Shown: positions 7,937 to 16,514, counted from the first letter of the stretch. The stretch: DNA of 44,040 nt from an uncultured Bacilli bacterium (GCA_947627635.1 CANQWT010000004.1:1-44040), one strand, 5' to 3'. Notes: generated from the letters alone by a model not told the origin. Made by a program: numbers and translations.

Positions 7937-8899
7937 TTAGGATACAACGGGTATTCTTAGTATCTGTCCAATCGATAAAAGATTGGTTGTTAGGCCATTA
8001 AGTTGCTTGATAGCTTCAACTGTTGTTCCATATCTTCTAGCAAGTGCATATAAAGTATCGCCTTTCTCTACTTGGTATGTAATATAAGTTGTATCTGTAC
8101 TTTCTGTTGGGATTTTTAAAGTTTGGCCTATACTTAACATATCACTTGTTAGCCCATTGAGCTTCTTAATAGCTTCAACCGTCGTTCCATACCTCCTAGC
8201 AATGGCATATAAAGTGTCACCTTTCTCTACTTGATATGTAATATAAGTTGTATCTGTACTTTCTGTTGGTATTTTTAACGTTTGGCCTATACTTAACATA
8301 TCACTTGTTAGCCCATTGAGTTTCTTAATAGCTTCGACTGTCGTTCCATATCTTCTAGCAATGGCGTATAAAGTATCACCCTTTTCTACCTTGTATGTAA
8401 TATAACTATCACTTGTATTTTCCTCTTCTTTAGCACAGTCACTAATATTACCATATAAACCATCTATTTTATTCCATGTTGTGCTATTGACTACTCCTGA
8501 TGCAGTAATATCATTAAGCATTTGAAACCGTTTCACAGCATTTTCTGTTTCAATATCAAAACTAGAAGTAAGCGGTCCTTGATAATACAAAAGAGCTTTC
8601 AATTTCTTTTGAAGTTCTAATACATCTTGTCCACTATCTCCTAACTTTAATGTCGGTCTTGTTGAAATAGGAATATAGTCAGGTTCTGTTAAATAATAAA
8701 GTAAATCTAGTGTTTGATTATCCAAAACCCCTGTTACTTCTTGTTGATTTTCTCTTTGAAATGCCTCAATTCCCTCCTCTGTTGCAAGATTATATATTCC
8801 TGTTGGAATAGCATGATAATATCCTAGCTGTTTTAATTTTTCTTGAACAATTTTTATATCATTCACATTGACATTTTGCATCATGTTTTTATCTATCAA
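7937..8899 (-). CDS. peptidoglycan-binding protein: two PGB_1 domains and three LysM repeats
   Basis: About 320 aa. Residues about 10-70 and 85-150 are two PGB_1 domains (LKQLGYYHAIPTGIYNLAT..., LQKKLKALLYYQGPLTSSF...). Three LysM modules of about 52 residues follow, each with KGDTLYA(I/L)ARRYGTTVEAIK and LSIGQ(T/I)L(K/R)IP. Such proteins bind wall or cortex glycan. No signal peptide is present, as in spore-coat/cortex proteins such as SafA that are made in the mother cell; this role is inference. The best start is a TTG at 8899, six bases after GAGGTG; an in-frame GTG at 8908 overlaps that RBS. A sigma-E-like CATATAAT lies at 8917-8924. The gene is divergent from the SpoIID-like gene, 68 bases away. 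Confidence 0.85.
   Translation of the reverse strand: MIDKNMMQNVNVNDIKIVQEKLKQLGYYHAIPTGIYNLATEEGIEAFQRENQQEVTGVLDNQTLDLLYYLTEPDYIPISTRPTLKLGDSGQDVLELQKKLKALLYYQGPLTSSFDIETENAVKRFQMLNDITASGVVNSTTWNKIDGLYGNISDCAKEEENTSDSYITYKVEKGDTLYAIARRYGTTVEAIKKLNGLTSDMLSIGQTLKIPTESTDTTYITYQVEKGDTLYAIARRYGTTVEAIKKLNGLTSDMLSIGQTLKIPTESTDTTYITYQVEKGDTLYALARRYGTTVEAIKQLNGLTTNLLSIGQILRIPVVS
7939..8404 (-). repeat. three tandem LysM-coding repeats of about 156 bp
   Basis: The three LysM modules are nearly identical also at DNA level, including linkers encoding PTESTDTTYITYQVEKGD. Differences are mostly single third-position changes. Such recent duplications can expand or contract by recombination. Confidence 0.85.
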
Positions 8900-8967
8900 G
8901 ATTATCACCTCGATTTATTATATGCATGAAATGAGAGGATATTATATATATTATAATGAGGTGACTT

Positions 8968-10176
8968 ATGAAAAAAGGTTTTTTAGTTGTAAATGTATAT
9001 AATGATACTGTTGCAAATCCTGTTCGTAATGCAACAGTAATCATTTCTAAAGATGGGCTAAATCTTATGACTTTATTGACCAATGAAGATGGCCAAACAG
9101 AAGAAATTTCCTTAGATACGGTATCTTTGGAATACTCTCAAACAAACCAAAAAGAAGTACAGCCTTATGAGACATATGAAATCACAGTATCTGCCATAGG
9201 ACTTACTACTACAACCATTGAAGGAGTTCAAATCTATGAAGATATTACTTCCATTCAAAATGTTTATATGACAACAGTTGGTGAAGAAAATACTCCAAGA
9301 GTATATGAACTACCTCCTAACACTTTATGGGGAAATTATCCTCCTAAGCTAGAAGAACAACAAGAAAATAACACAACCAATAGAGTTTTAAGAGAAATCG
9401 TCATTCCTAAAAACATTGTAGTCCATGATGGCATCCCAAGTAATACCAATGCTCCTAATTATACAGTTCCTTTTATTGACTACATTAAAAATGTCGCAAG
9501 TAGTGAAATTTATAGTACTTGGCCATACGAAACCATTAAAGCAAATGTTCTTGCCATTATCTCTTTCACTCTAAACCGTATTTATACAGAATGGTATCCA
9601 AGTAAAGGATATAATTTTACGATTACATCCACAACGAGCTATGACCAAAAGTACACAAGAAACGGAACGATTTTTAAATCTATTTCCCAAGTTGTAGACG
9701 AAATTTTTACCAACTATATTCGGGTAGGAATACGAGTTGAACCACTTCTTGCTTACTATAGAGATGAGACAAATGAAAGTGGCATTTTAAGTCAATGGGG
9801 TTCTAAAGATTTAGGAGATAGAGGCTATAAAGCCCTTGAAATACTAAGACATTATTATGGAAATGTGAATATCTATGAAGCAGAAATAAAAGGTGATTAT
9901 CCTTACTCCTTTACTCAAACACTACAAGAAGGGACGTGTAATTATGATGTGTATGTCCTACAAAATGCCCTAAATTACATTAGAGGAAGTTATCCAGGAA
10001 TTCCTCTTATCAAAAATCCATCAGGAAAATATAATAGTGAAACAACAAATGCCGTGAAAACGTTCCAAAGAATTTTCTCCCTTGCAGAAACAGGAAGAGT
10101 AAATCGAGAAACTTGGTATAAAATCTCCTATATCTTAACAGCAGTTAGTGATATGACAAATAGTATTTATTCGTAA
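8968..10176 (+). CDS. SpoIID-like domain protein with C-terminal peptidoglycan-binding domain
   Basis: A 402-aa protein in three parts. Residues 1-105 form an Ig/carboxypeptidase-regulatory-like beta domain (FLVVNVYNDTVANPVRNATV). Residues about 160-300 resemble the SpoIID/LytB amidase-enhancer fold (VPFIDYIKNVASSEIY, then WPYETIKANVLAIISF and ATSTTSYDQ-like strands). Residues about 320-395 form a PGB_1 domain (YDVYVLQNALNYI, TTNAVKTFQRIF). SpoIID degrades glycan strands during engulfment; whether catalytic residues are conserved here I cannot confirm. No signal peptide is visible, like the divergent LysM neighbour. RBS GAGGTG is good. A role in the spore envelope is inferred. Confidence 0.7.
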   Translation: MKKGFLVVNVYNDTVANPVRNATVIISKDGLNLMTLLTNEDGQTEEISLDTVSLEYSQTNQKEVQPYETYEITVSAIGLTTTTIEGVQIYEDITSIQNVYMTTVGEENTPRVYELPPNTLWGNYPPKLEEQQENNTTNRVLREIVIPKNIVVHDGIPSNTNAPNYTVPFIDYIKNVASSEIYSTWPYETIKANVLAIISFTLNRIYTEWYPSKGYNFTITSTTSYDQKYTRNGTIFKSISQVVDEIFTNYIRVGIRVEPLLAYYRDETNESGILSQWGSKDLGDRGYKALEILRHYYGNVNIYEAEIKGDYPYSFTQTLQEGTCNYDVYVLQNALNYIRGSYPGIPLIKNPSGKYNSETTNAVKTFQRIFSLAETGRVNRETWYKISYILTAVSDMTNSIYS

Positions 10177-10200
10177 AAGAGCACAAATAGCTCTTTTTAT
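10173..10200. terminator. bidirectional terminator
   Basis: AAAAGAGC and GCTCTTTT pair around ACAAATA between the convergent SpoIID-like and ABC transporter genes, overlapping both gene ends. Confidence 0.75.
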
Positions 10201-11930
10201 TTGTCTTCTAACATTTCACTTTGATACAATTTTTTATAAACTTTATTTCTCTTTAAGAGTTCAGTATGACTTCCCTCATCCGTAATTTTTCCGTCTTCAA
10301 CGAGTAAAATTCTATCTGCATTCACAATGGTAGATAAACGATGGGCAATGATTAAAATTGTATATCTATCTTTCATATTATTGATAGCTTGTTGAATAAG
10401 ACTTTGGGTTTCATTATCAAGTGCAGAAGTTGCTTCATCAAAAAGAATAATTTTGGTATTTTGAACAAAGGCCCTCGCAATTGCAAGACGTTGTCTTTGA
10501 CCACCTGATAAAGTAATTCCTCCTTCTCCTACAATTGTGTCATACCCTTCAGGTAACGTTTTTATAAAATCTTCTAAACAAGCTAAGCGACAGGCTTCTT
10601 CAATTTCCTTCTTTGTAACATTTTTCTTCACCAATTTAAAATTATCTTGAATACTCATGTTGAAAATATAAGGATTTTGACTAATAATGGTAATGTTATT
10701 TCTGATAGAACGTTCATCTAAAGTTGAAATATCAACTCCATCTAGTAAAATCTTCCCACTTTCAATTGGATAAAGCTTACATAGTAAAGAGAATATCGTT
10801 GTCTTTCCAACTCCACTTTTTCCTACAAAAGCAACAGTTTCATTGGCTTGAATTTTAAAGCTTAGTCCATTTAAGACTTTATTTTGTCCATAACCAAAGT
10901 GTACATTTTGAAATTCAAAATTTCCTTTTATCTTTGCTAATTTTTTTGTTCCAAACACTTCTTTTTGAAATTCTTCATCATCTAAAACAGAAAAGACACG
11001 ATTACATGATAAGTTAAAAGCTTTGATTTCTTGTAGTAAATCTCCAACATGATGCATAAATCCTCCAAAGACATGATTTCGATAATTATATAACACCAAA
11101 GCTTGGGCAACACTTAAAAGATTATGGCTTAAAAAATAAATAAACAGAACAACTAAAAATAACTCAAACAAATCATACAGAATATCAATGAAACAATTGT
11201 AGTTGTCTTCAACAGCCCGAAAAGCAAATCTACTAGTTGTTAAGTCGTCTATATTTTTATCAATTTCATCAATAAATGAATCTTTAGCATAAAGCATTTT
11301 AATATCTCTAATTCCTCTTATTAACTCACCAACTAAACTACTTGTTTTCTCTCTTTGTTCTCGATACTTCTTATCAGCTATATTCATCTTTTTTACTTTT
11401 TTCAAATGAAGAAGAGAAAGAAGAAAAGAACATAATGCAAAGTAGAAGAAGAAAGCTTTATTGATAATAAAAATAGCTACAAAAACACCAACGTCTGTGA
11501 AAATTCCAGCTAAAAATCCCATTCCTCTTGTAAAAATACGAGACATTTCATCAGTATCATTATTGATTCTATGAATAAATGTACCACTTCCTGTTTTATC
11601 AATGGATGAAAGTTCTATCTTTAAAATTTCCTTTGCTGTAGCAATTTGAATATCCTTTGTTGTCCCACGAAAAAAGATTTGGGTGTTTCTTCTTAAAAGA
11701 ACTCTTGTTATATCACTTAAAACAACCATACCAAAACAGAAAAGAGAAGCTACTAAAAGTTCAACATAGACCGAACTTGATAATGCAACTAACTGCTTTG
11801 CGGTAAAAATCGGATATATAATATTGATTCCAATATTTAGAAGCGAAATAAGAGTAAATATAATTAAATTCTTCTTATACTTTCTACCATATTGATAAAC
11901 TCGTTTTAAGTTATTCAAAGTTTCTTTCAT
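10197..11930 (-). CDS. ABC exporter, fused permease-ATPase
   Basis: A 577-aa half-transporter of the MsbA/LmrA-like multidrug exporter type; dimers export lipids, drugs or peptides. Residues 1-310 hold about six membrane helices. The ATPase (about 335-570) is complete: Walker A GKSGVGKTT, Q-loop ISQNPYIF, signature LSGGQRQRLAIARA, Walker B IILFDEATSALD and H-loop IAHRLSTI. RBS AGGTGGTGA lies upstream. It stands alone, so it is probably a homodimer; the substrate is not predictable. No peptidase C39 domain is present. Confidence 0.92.
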   Translation of the reverse strand: MKETLNNLKRVYQYGRKYKKNLIIFTLISLLNIGINIIYPIFTAKQLVALSSSVYVELLVASLFCFGMVVLSDITRVLLRRNTQIFFRGTTKDIQIATAKEILKIELSSIDKTGSGTFIHRINNDTDEMSRIFTRGMGFLAGIFTDVGVFVAIFIINKAFFFYFALCSFLLSLLHLKKVKKMNIADKKYREQREKTSSLVGELIRGIRDIKMLYAKDSFIDEIDKNIDDLTTSRFAFRAVEDNYNCFIDILYDLFELFLVVLFIYFLSHNLLSVAQALVLYNYRNHVFGGFMHHVGDLLQEIKAFNLSCNRVFSVLDDEEFQKEVFGTKKLAKIKGNFEFQNVHFGYGQNKVLNGLSFKIQANETVAFVGKSGVGKTTIFSLLCKLYPIESGKILLDGVDISTLDERSIRNNITIISQNPYIFNMSIQDNFKLVKKNVTKKEIEEACRLACLEDFIKTLPEGYDTIVGEGGITLSGGQRQRLAIARAFVQNTKIILFDEATSALDNETQSLIQQAINNMKDRYTILIIAHRLSTIVNADRILLVEDGKITDEGSHTELLKRNKVYKKLYQSEMLEDK

Positions 11931-12040
11931 GATATCACCACCTAATTAGTTTATTATAACATAATTCTTTTAGAGAACGACCGAAAGCTTGTATTTTAAT
12001 TTATAAAGACCTATAATAAAAGCAATTTGGAGGAAGAAAG

Positions 12041-12541
12041 ATGCAAATTAAAAGAGATTTAGAACACAAAAAAATAGATATCATTGATGAAACATACAAA
12101 AAAGTTTCGAGTTTGGAATTTATTCCTAGTTTCTTTTTATGGACAATTTATACAAAAACACCTATTGTTCTTACAAAGTCTGTAGATGAATTTTTCTATC
12201 ACAATCTTTCTTGGCTCTTAAACAACACTTATCAATTTGCTCATCCTTATAGTTATCAAAATGATAACAAACTCATATGGTTTTCAGAACATTTTTATAA
12301 TATTGAAGAGGAAAGTGAACGAGACAAAACATCGCGTCTCATCCTAACGAAGGAAAAAGATGCTGTTGAAATTACATGGAATAATCCATTTTATGAAAAA
12401 TATAAAATTAAAAAAGAAGGTATTACTTCCTTTTCACCTGCCGGAAATGGCTTCTTTTGTAAAAATTTAGAGACAGGAGCTTCTCTACAAGATGATATGA
12501 TACGAGTTTTTCAAAATACACTTTATAAAAAGAAAATCTAA
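12041..12541 (+). CDS. hypothetical protein, unknown function
   Basis: A 166-aa soluble protein with mixed alpha/beta character, rich in aromatic residues (FFLWTIYTKTP, WLLNNTYQFAHPYSYQ, FFCKNLETGASLQDDM). No membrane helix, signal or known motif is recognised. RBS GGAGGAAG is clear, seven bases before the ATG, so expression is likely. It stands alone between the divergent ABC exporter and a convergent unknown gene. Confidence 0.6.
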   Translation: MQIKRDLEHKKIDIIDETYKKVSSLEFIPSFFLWTIYTKTPIVLTKSVDEFFYHNLSWLLNNTYQFAHPYSYQNDNKLIWFSEHFYNIEEESERDKTSRLILTKEKDAVEITWNNPFYEKYKIKKEGITSFSPAGNGFFCKNLETGASLQDDMIRVFQNTLYKKKI

Positions 12542-12595
12542 GCTGTTTGATTTCCTTTTTATTTTGTATAATTTTCAATTATTATGTCGCTATAC

Positions 12596-13210
12596 CTATT
12601 TTCCTACATATGAAGTTGAGGCGTAATATAAACTCTTTTGTCTCATTATATCATTCTGCTCTAAGTGAGATTTAATTTCTCTATCCAACTTAGACATTTC
12701 TCTAGCATAATCAATATCAGATATCATATGTAATATGTAAGAATCTACCATTGATAATTGTGCATATTTTTCAGGTTGTTGTTCTTCTTCTACCTTAGCA
12801 CGTAGTTGTTCTTTAGGAACTTGGCGTAATCTAGTAATTTCTTGCTTTGCATATTGTAACTCATCAACAGTTAATTTGCTAAGCATCAGTTTTTCAATAG
12901 ATTCTTGACACATAAAATCATAAACTTTCATATAGTCTTCTGTAGAGCACTCTTGTGTTCCATAGATTTTAAATAGCCTTGCAAAAACTTTGTTTCTACT
13001 ATAGATACATGCTTCTAAAAGCTCTTCATAAGATAATTCTGATACTCTTTTAGAATCAAAGTATTCTATTCTTTTCTTTTCAAATTCAGGTTCGTAAGAT
13101 AACCATTTAATCCATTCAATATCAGGAGAAACATTTCCTATTGTCTTACCATGAAGAAATTTACCTCCCATACCTGCCATTTCTTTTGCTACCATTCGAT
13201 TATAGTCCAT
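12596..13210 (-). CDS. hypothetical helical protein, paralogue of 33469-34077
   Basis: A 204-aa, highly charged and almost entirely helical soluble protein. It aligns with the 202-aa protein at 33469-34077: (D/E)WI(K/R)(W/F)LSY, then (V/L)SELxxxE(L/I), and near the C-terminus LS(M/L)(V/L)D(S/A)Y(I/V)L followed by a basic helix. The similarity shows a small paralogous family of unknown function. RBS GGAGG lies ten bases before the ATG. No enzyme motif or metal ligand cluster is seen. It precedes secG on the same strand but is separated from it by a terminator-containing gap downstream of secG's own transcript, so operon membership is unlikely. Confidence 0.65.
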   Translation of the reverse strand: MDYNRMVAKEMAGMGGKFLHGKTIGNVSPDIEWIKWLSYEPEFEKKRIEYFDSKRVSELSYEELLEACIYSRNKVFARLFKIYGTQECSTEDYMKVYDFMCQESIEKLMLSKLTVDELQYAKQEITRLRQVPKEQLRAKVEEEQQPEKYAQLSMVDSYILHMISDIDYAREMSKLDREIKSHLEQNDIMRQKSLYYASTSYVGK

Positions 13211-13327
13211 ACACTAAACCTCCATATAAATATTATATCATAATTTTGGATACTTTTTCTAATTCAATAGAACAATGAATGTTTCTTTTTAGTTATTAAA
13301 TCTTCATAATATATTTATAATAACATT

Positions 13328-13353
13328 AAAAAAAGACTATGAGCAAGTCTTCC
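13328..13353 (-). terminator. intrinsic terminator after secG
   Basis: Reading minus, AAGACT and AGTCTT pair around TGCTCAT and are followed by a run of T. Confidence 0.65.
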
Positions 13354-13377
13354 TATTTAAAATATGTATTTGATTTT

Positions 13378-13593
13378 CTACATAAATGATGCGACTAAAC
13401 AAATGATAAAGAATGCAAGTCCTAAACACATTGTAATTCTACTAATCGCAAGCTCTGTTCCTCGTTCCTTTCTTTGACTAAATAATTCAGAATTACCACC
13501 AGAAAAGATTTGAGAAGCTCCCTCTGCTTTTCCACTTTGTAGAAGTACAATAACAATTAAACATATTGATATAATTATAAGTGCTGTTTCCAT
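13378..13593 (-). CDS. secG: preprotein translocase subunit SecG
   Basis: A 71-aa protein with two membrane helices (about 3-20 and 52-70) around a Gly/Ser-rich loop. The pattern IVLLQSGKAEGASQIFSGGNSELFSQRKERG is cut by me into its key parts: LLQSGKAEG and FSQRKERG, both typical of SecG/Sec61-beta-like subunits. SecG assists SecYEG-mediated protein export. RBS GGAGG lies six bases before the ATG. It follows mbl on the same strand with a gap of about 60 bases. Length is normal for the family. Confidence 0.92.
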   Translation of the reverse strand: METALIIISICLIVIVLLQSGKAEGASQIFSGGNSELFSQRKERGTELAISRITMCLGLAFFIICLVASFM

Positions 13594-13656
13594 AAAGTTC
13601 CTCCATAACGCTTATATTTTAGCACAAATTGTACTAGAATGCAAAATTATTTATTT

Positions 13657-14652
13657 TTAGACTTCTTGTTCCAATTTTTTTACTTGCTCCAAAAGAACTC
13701 CAGTTCCTTCTACAACACAAGTGAGTGGTGAATCAGCAATAAAGACAGGGACTTGTAATTCCTTATTAAATAGTTCTGTAAGTCCTTTTAACATTGCTCC
13801 TCCTCCAGTTAGAACAATTCCTTTTTCTACAATATCACCAGCAAGTTCAGGTGGTGTTTGTTCAAGAACATTAGTTGCTGCTTTAATAATTTTATAAAGA
13901 CTTTCATGAAGTGCCTTCTCCGTCTCATCCACCGTAATTTCAATGGTATCAGGAAGTCCTGTCACTAAGTTTCTTCCTCTTACTTCCATGGTATCCTTCT
14001 TGCTTGGTTTAAATACATTTGCAAAGTTAATTTTAATTTCTTCAGCTGTCTTGTCTCCAATTAAAAGTTTATATTGGTCTTTCACATATTTAATAATATC
14101 TTGGTCAAAGACATTTCCTGCAATTCTAATAGAAGAACTTGTTACAATATCATCTAAAGAAAGTACTGCAATATCTGTAGTTCCTCCTCCAATATCAATA
14201 ACCATATTTCCACTAGGCTTTGAAATATCCATTCCTGCCCCTATGGCTGCGACCTTAGGTTCTTCTTCAATATATACTCGTCTTGCTCCCGTTCTTTCAG
14301 CTGCTTCTTTTATCGCATTTTTTTCAACAGGTGTAATATTAGATGGACAGCAAATTAAAATACGTGGACGTGACAAAATATTTTTCGCATGAATTTTCTT
14401 AATGAATGTATTCAGCATAATCTCCGTAATTTCAAAATCAGCAATTACTCCGTCTTTCATTGGTCTAATTGCTTTCACTTTTCCTGGAGTTCTTCCCAAC
14501 ATTTCACTTGCTTCTCTTCCCACAGCAACTACTTTTTTGGTATCTGTATCAATTGCGACAACAGATGGCTCATTTAATACAATTCCTTGTCCTTTTATAT
14601 AAATAAGTACATTCGCAGTGCCAAGGTCAATTCCAATATCTTTTGCTAACAT
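13657..14652 (-). CDS. mbl: rod-shape determining protein, MreB/Mbl family
   Basis: Bacterial actin that organises lateral wall synthesis. The protein (331 aa) shows the actin-fold nucleotide sites: phosphate 1 DIGIDLGTANVLIY, connect 1, phosphate 2 NMVIDIGGGTTDIAVLS and the adenosine motif GIVLTGGGAMLKG. Mbl rather than MreB is favoured by context: a SpoIIQ-like M23 gene is immediately upstream, as in the spoIIQ-spoIIID-mbl region of Bacillus; spoIIID itself is absent. An in-frame ATG at 14670 lies only about three bases past the expected transcription start, so the ATG at 14652 (AAAGG ten bases upstream) is preferred. Confidence 0.93.
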   Translation of the reverse strand: MLAKDIGIDLGTANVLIYIKGQGIVLNEPSVVAIDTDTKKVVAVGREASEMLGRTPGKVKAIRPMKDGVIADFEITEIMLNTFIKKIHAKNILSRPRILICCPSNITPVEKNAIKEAAERTGARRVYIEEEPKVAAIGAGMDISKPSGNMVIDIGGGTTDIAVLSLDDIVTSSSIRIAGNVFDQDIIKYVKDQYKLLIGDKTAEEIKINFANVFKPSKKDTMEVRGRNLVTGLPDTIEITVDETEKALHESLYKIIKAATNVLEQTPPELAGDIVEKGIVLTGGGAMLKGLTELFNKELQVPVFIADSPLTCVVEGTGVLLEQVKKLEQEV

Positions 14653-14679
14653 TATTATCACGCCTTTCATTCGTCTAAT

Positions 14680-14708
14680 ATTCTATCAAAAACAAAATCA
14701 ATTGTAAA
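14680..14708 (-). promoter_or_regulatory. promoter of mbl
   Basis: Minus strand: TTTACA (14703-14708), a 17-base spacer and TAGAAT (14680-14685). Transcription would start near 14673, which supports the downstream start codon for mbl. Confidence 0.5.
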
Positions 14709-14759
14709 TTAGATTATTTCTCTTTTCTATTATATGCAAAAAGAAAGGTTTCATACAAG

Positions 14760-14787
14760 TAAAAGAAAGCTATTCCGCTTTCTTTTC
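14760..14787 (-). terminator. intrinsic terminator after the M23 gene
   Basis: AAAAGAAAGC and GCTTTCTTTT pair around TATTCC at the 3' end of the M23 gene, overlapping its stop codon. Confidence 0.6.
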
Positions 14788-15417
14788 TTGCACAACTTGG
14801 TCAAAATGTTTCATAGGGTCTACAATAACACCTTCCATATAAAGTTCAAAGTGCAAATGATTACCCATTTCTTTATCGATCATGTTTTCTCCACTCTTTC
14901 CAATGATTTGTCCTTGAGTAATTGTATCACCTTTTTTAACAGAAACTTCACTTAGACTTTGATAAACACTAATATAAGAACCCTTATCATGTTTAATTTC
15001 TACAGTCTTACCCATTAGCTCATCATCTCGTACGTCCAAAACAGTTCCACTTAAAACGGCAACAACGTCAAAAGGCTTTTCTTGTTTAAAGTCCATTCCT
15101 GAATTTTGGATATACGTATTTTCATGATAGATAATTGCCTTTTCTTGAGCATCTTTTTCTCCTTGGTAATCATAGAAATACTTAGCAGTTTCTACACTAG
15201 TATCCGTAAAAGGTTTTATCATTTTTGTAGTATCTTCTTGAACAACAGGAAGTTCATTATTTTCTAAAATGGTATCATCTACATAATCTACTACTTCTTC
15301 TTTTGTACTTTTAGGAGTAGCACTTAGACTATAGATAATTGTTGCTCCAATAATCGTCAAGAAAACAGAAAGATAAATCCCTACTACTACGAAACGTTTT
15401 AATCTTAATTTTTTCAT
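14770..15417 (-). CDS. M23-domain protein, SpoIIQ-like
   Basis: A 215-aa protein with one N-terminal membrane helix (about 9-30), a linker, and an M23/LytM domain (about 115-205) containing VEIKHDKGSYISVYQSL, KGDTITQGQIIGKSG and HLHFELY. The HLHFE motif is kept, but the first zinc ligand (HxxxD in active enzymes) is replaced: the domain has DVVAVLSGTVLDVRDD. In Bacillus SpoIIQ the domain is also degenerate and forms a channel to the mother cell with SpoIIIAH. Position between mbl and rpiB/DUF1146 matches the spoIIQ neighbourhood of spore formers. SpoIIQ is the best call; a wall-hydrolase regulator is an alternative. Confidence 0.75.
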   Translation of the reverse strand: MKKLRLKRFVVVGIYLSVFLTIIGATIIYSLSATPKSTKEEVVDYVDDTILENNELPVVQEDTTKMIKPFTDTSVETAKYFYDYQGEKDAQEKAIIYHENTYIQNSGMDFKQEKPFDVVAVLSGTVLDVRDDELMGKTVEIKHDKGSYISVYQSLSEVSVKKGDTITQGQIIGKSGENMIDKEMGNHLHFELYMEGVIVDPMKHFDQVVQEKKAE

Positions 15418-15467
15418 CTTCTCACCTCATTTAAAGTTTTTCCCTGAATGAGGTTTTTATACATTTT

Positions 15468-15665
15468 TTAATAAATTTGTGAACTTAAGAAAAAATCCAT
15501 AATGAAATTAGCTACTAAATAAGTCAATGCTAAAAGCACTAACAAATAGAAAAGTCTTGCTTGAAATACTCTGTTCTTTTTAAAAATTTCATTCATTCTT
15601 AAAGCATCCATAGCATAAAGAACAACGACCATAGTTAATAAATAAACAAAAAATTTAACAGACAT
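15468..15665 (-). CDS. DUF1146 family small membrane protein (YwzB-like)
   Basis: A 65-aa protein with two membrane helices (about 4-22 and 37-58) around a basic loop containing FKKNRVFQARLFYLLVLLAL. The Asn-Glu-rich connection MNEIFKKN and the length match DUF1146/YwzB, a family located between the ATP synthase genes and murAA-spoIID in Bacillus. Function is unknown. The ATG at 15665, ten bases after AAAGGA, is preferred; an in-frame TTG lies nine bases upstream. It starts two bases after the rpiB stop, so the pair is co-transcribed. Confidence 0.75.
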   Translation of the reverse strand: MSVKFFVYLLTMVVVLYAMDALRMNEIFKKNRVFQARLFYLLVLLALTYLVANFIMDFFLSSQIY

Positions 15666-15667
15666 TT

Positions 15668-16114
15668 CTAACAATTCCTTTCATAATCACTTATTTTTTG
15701 AATTCGTCTTCTATGACGTTCTTCATTAGAGAAAGGTGTTGTTAAGAAGGTTATAACTAATTCTTTTGCAGTTTCTAAATCCATTTTGGCAGATAAACAA
15801 ATAATATTGGCATCATTATCACATCTTGTTGCGATAACTTCGTCTTTGGTATCAACTTTGGCTGCTCTTACACCTTGAACTTTATTACAAGCAATTGAAA
15901 TTCCAATGCCACTTCCACAAATAGCAATACCATATTGAACTTCTTTCTTTTGAATAGCTTCTCCCAACTTGATGGCATAATCAGGATAATCTACTGCATC
16001 CTCATTTTTCGTTCCATAATCAACTATATCATAACTTTCTTGTAAAAAAGTAATTAACTCTTCTTTTAATAAATATCCGCGATGGTCACTAGCAATTCCA
16101 ATTTTCATATTCAT
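15668..16114 (-). CDS. rpiB: ribose 5-phosphate isomerase B
   Basis: Interconverts ribose 5-phosphate and ribulose 5-phosphate in the pentose phosphate pathway. The 148-aa length is normal for RpiB/LacAB proteins. Visible motifs are the N-terminal KIGIASDHRGYLLK, DYPDYA, the catalytic Cys in GIAICGSGIGISIACNK, and NANIICLSAK. The open frame extends 41 codons upstream, but the added residues are unlike the family, and AAGGAG sits ten bases before the ATG at 16114, so that start is chosen. Gene order rpmE-rpiB-DUF1146 on one strand suggests a short operon, though a terminator-like hairpin follows rpmE. Confidence 0.92.
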   Translation of the reverse strand: MNMKIGIASDHRGYLLKEELITFLQESYDIVDYGTKNEDAVDYPDYAIKLGEAIQKKEVQYGIAICGSGIGISIACNKVQGVRAAKVDTKDEVIATRCDNDANIICLSAKMDLETAKELVITFLTTPFSNEERHRRRIQKISDYERNC

Positions 16115-16168
16115 AAACTCATATCTCCTTATCTCTAACATTATTGTAGCACAAATCAGAAACACAAA

Positions 16169-16202
16169 CAAAAAAAGTGCATTTAAATCACACTTTTTAA
16201 GC
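16169..16202 (-). terminator. intrinsic terminator after rpmE
   Basis: Reading minus, AAAAAGTG and CACTTTTT pair around TGATTTAAATG and run into T residues just after the rpmE stop. Confidence 0.65.
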
Positions 16203-16208
16203 TTTAAT

Positions 16209-16424
16209 CTAAAGAGCTTCTTTTTGATTAAATCCATATTTTTGGTTGAATTTTTCTACTTTACCAGCACGTGATGCTCTTGCTTGTTTTCCTGTATAGA
16301 ATGGATGACACTTTGAACATACTTCAACTGTAATTTCGTCTTTTGTTGATTTTGTTTCAAATGTTTCTCCACAAGCACAAGTCACTTTACATGTTTTGTA
16401 TTCTGGATGAATTCCTTTTTTCAT
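16209..16424 (-). CDS. rpmE: 50S ribosomal protein L31 (zinc-binding type)
   Basis: A 71-aa L31 with the full set of zinc ligands of the C+ paralogue: TCACGETF (CxC) and [11 protein letters not shown] (CxxC). The sequence MKKGIHPEY and the basic tail [11 protein letters not shown] are typical. RBS GGAGGATG precedes the ATG. A promoter (16486-16514) lies upstream, between this gene and the lectin-domain gene. The roughly 50-base leader can fold a CAAATC/GATTTG hairpin, which might be an autoregulatory L31 leader; that is a guess. Confidence 0.95.
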   Translation of the reverse strand: MKKGIHPEYKTCKVTCACGETFETKSTKDEITVEVCSKCHPFYTGKQARASRAGKVEKFNQKYGFNQKEAL

Positions 16425-16485
16425 ACTTCATCCTCCTTCCGCCATGATTTTTCTATCAAATCATAGTAATTCGATTTGCTCTATT

Positions 16486-16514
16486 ACTATAACAGAGTTT
16501 TCTTTTATTTTCAA
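16486..16514 (-). promoter_or_regulatory. promoter of rpmE
   Basis: Minus strand: TTGAAA (16509-16514), a 17-base spacer and TATAGT (16486-16491), about 60 bases upstream of rpmE. Confidence 0.6.

Noticed and set aside
7939-8404. Regular repeats resembling a CRISPR array
   Set aside because: Units are 156 bp, encode LysM modules in frame and contain no unique spacers.
14653-14670. Upstream in-frame ATG as the mbl start
   Set aside because: It lies almost at the predicted transcription start and has no ribosome site; family alignment begins at the downstream ATG.
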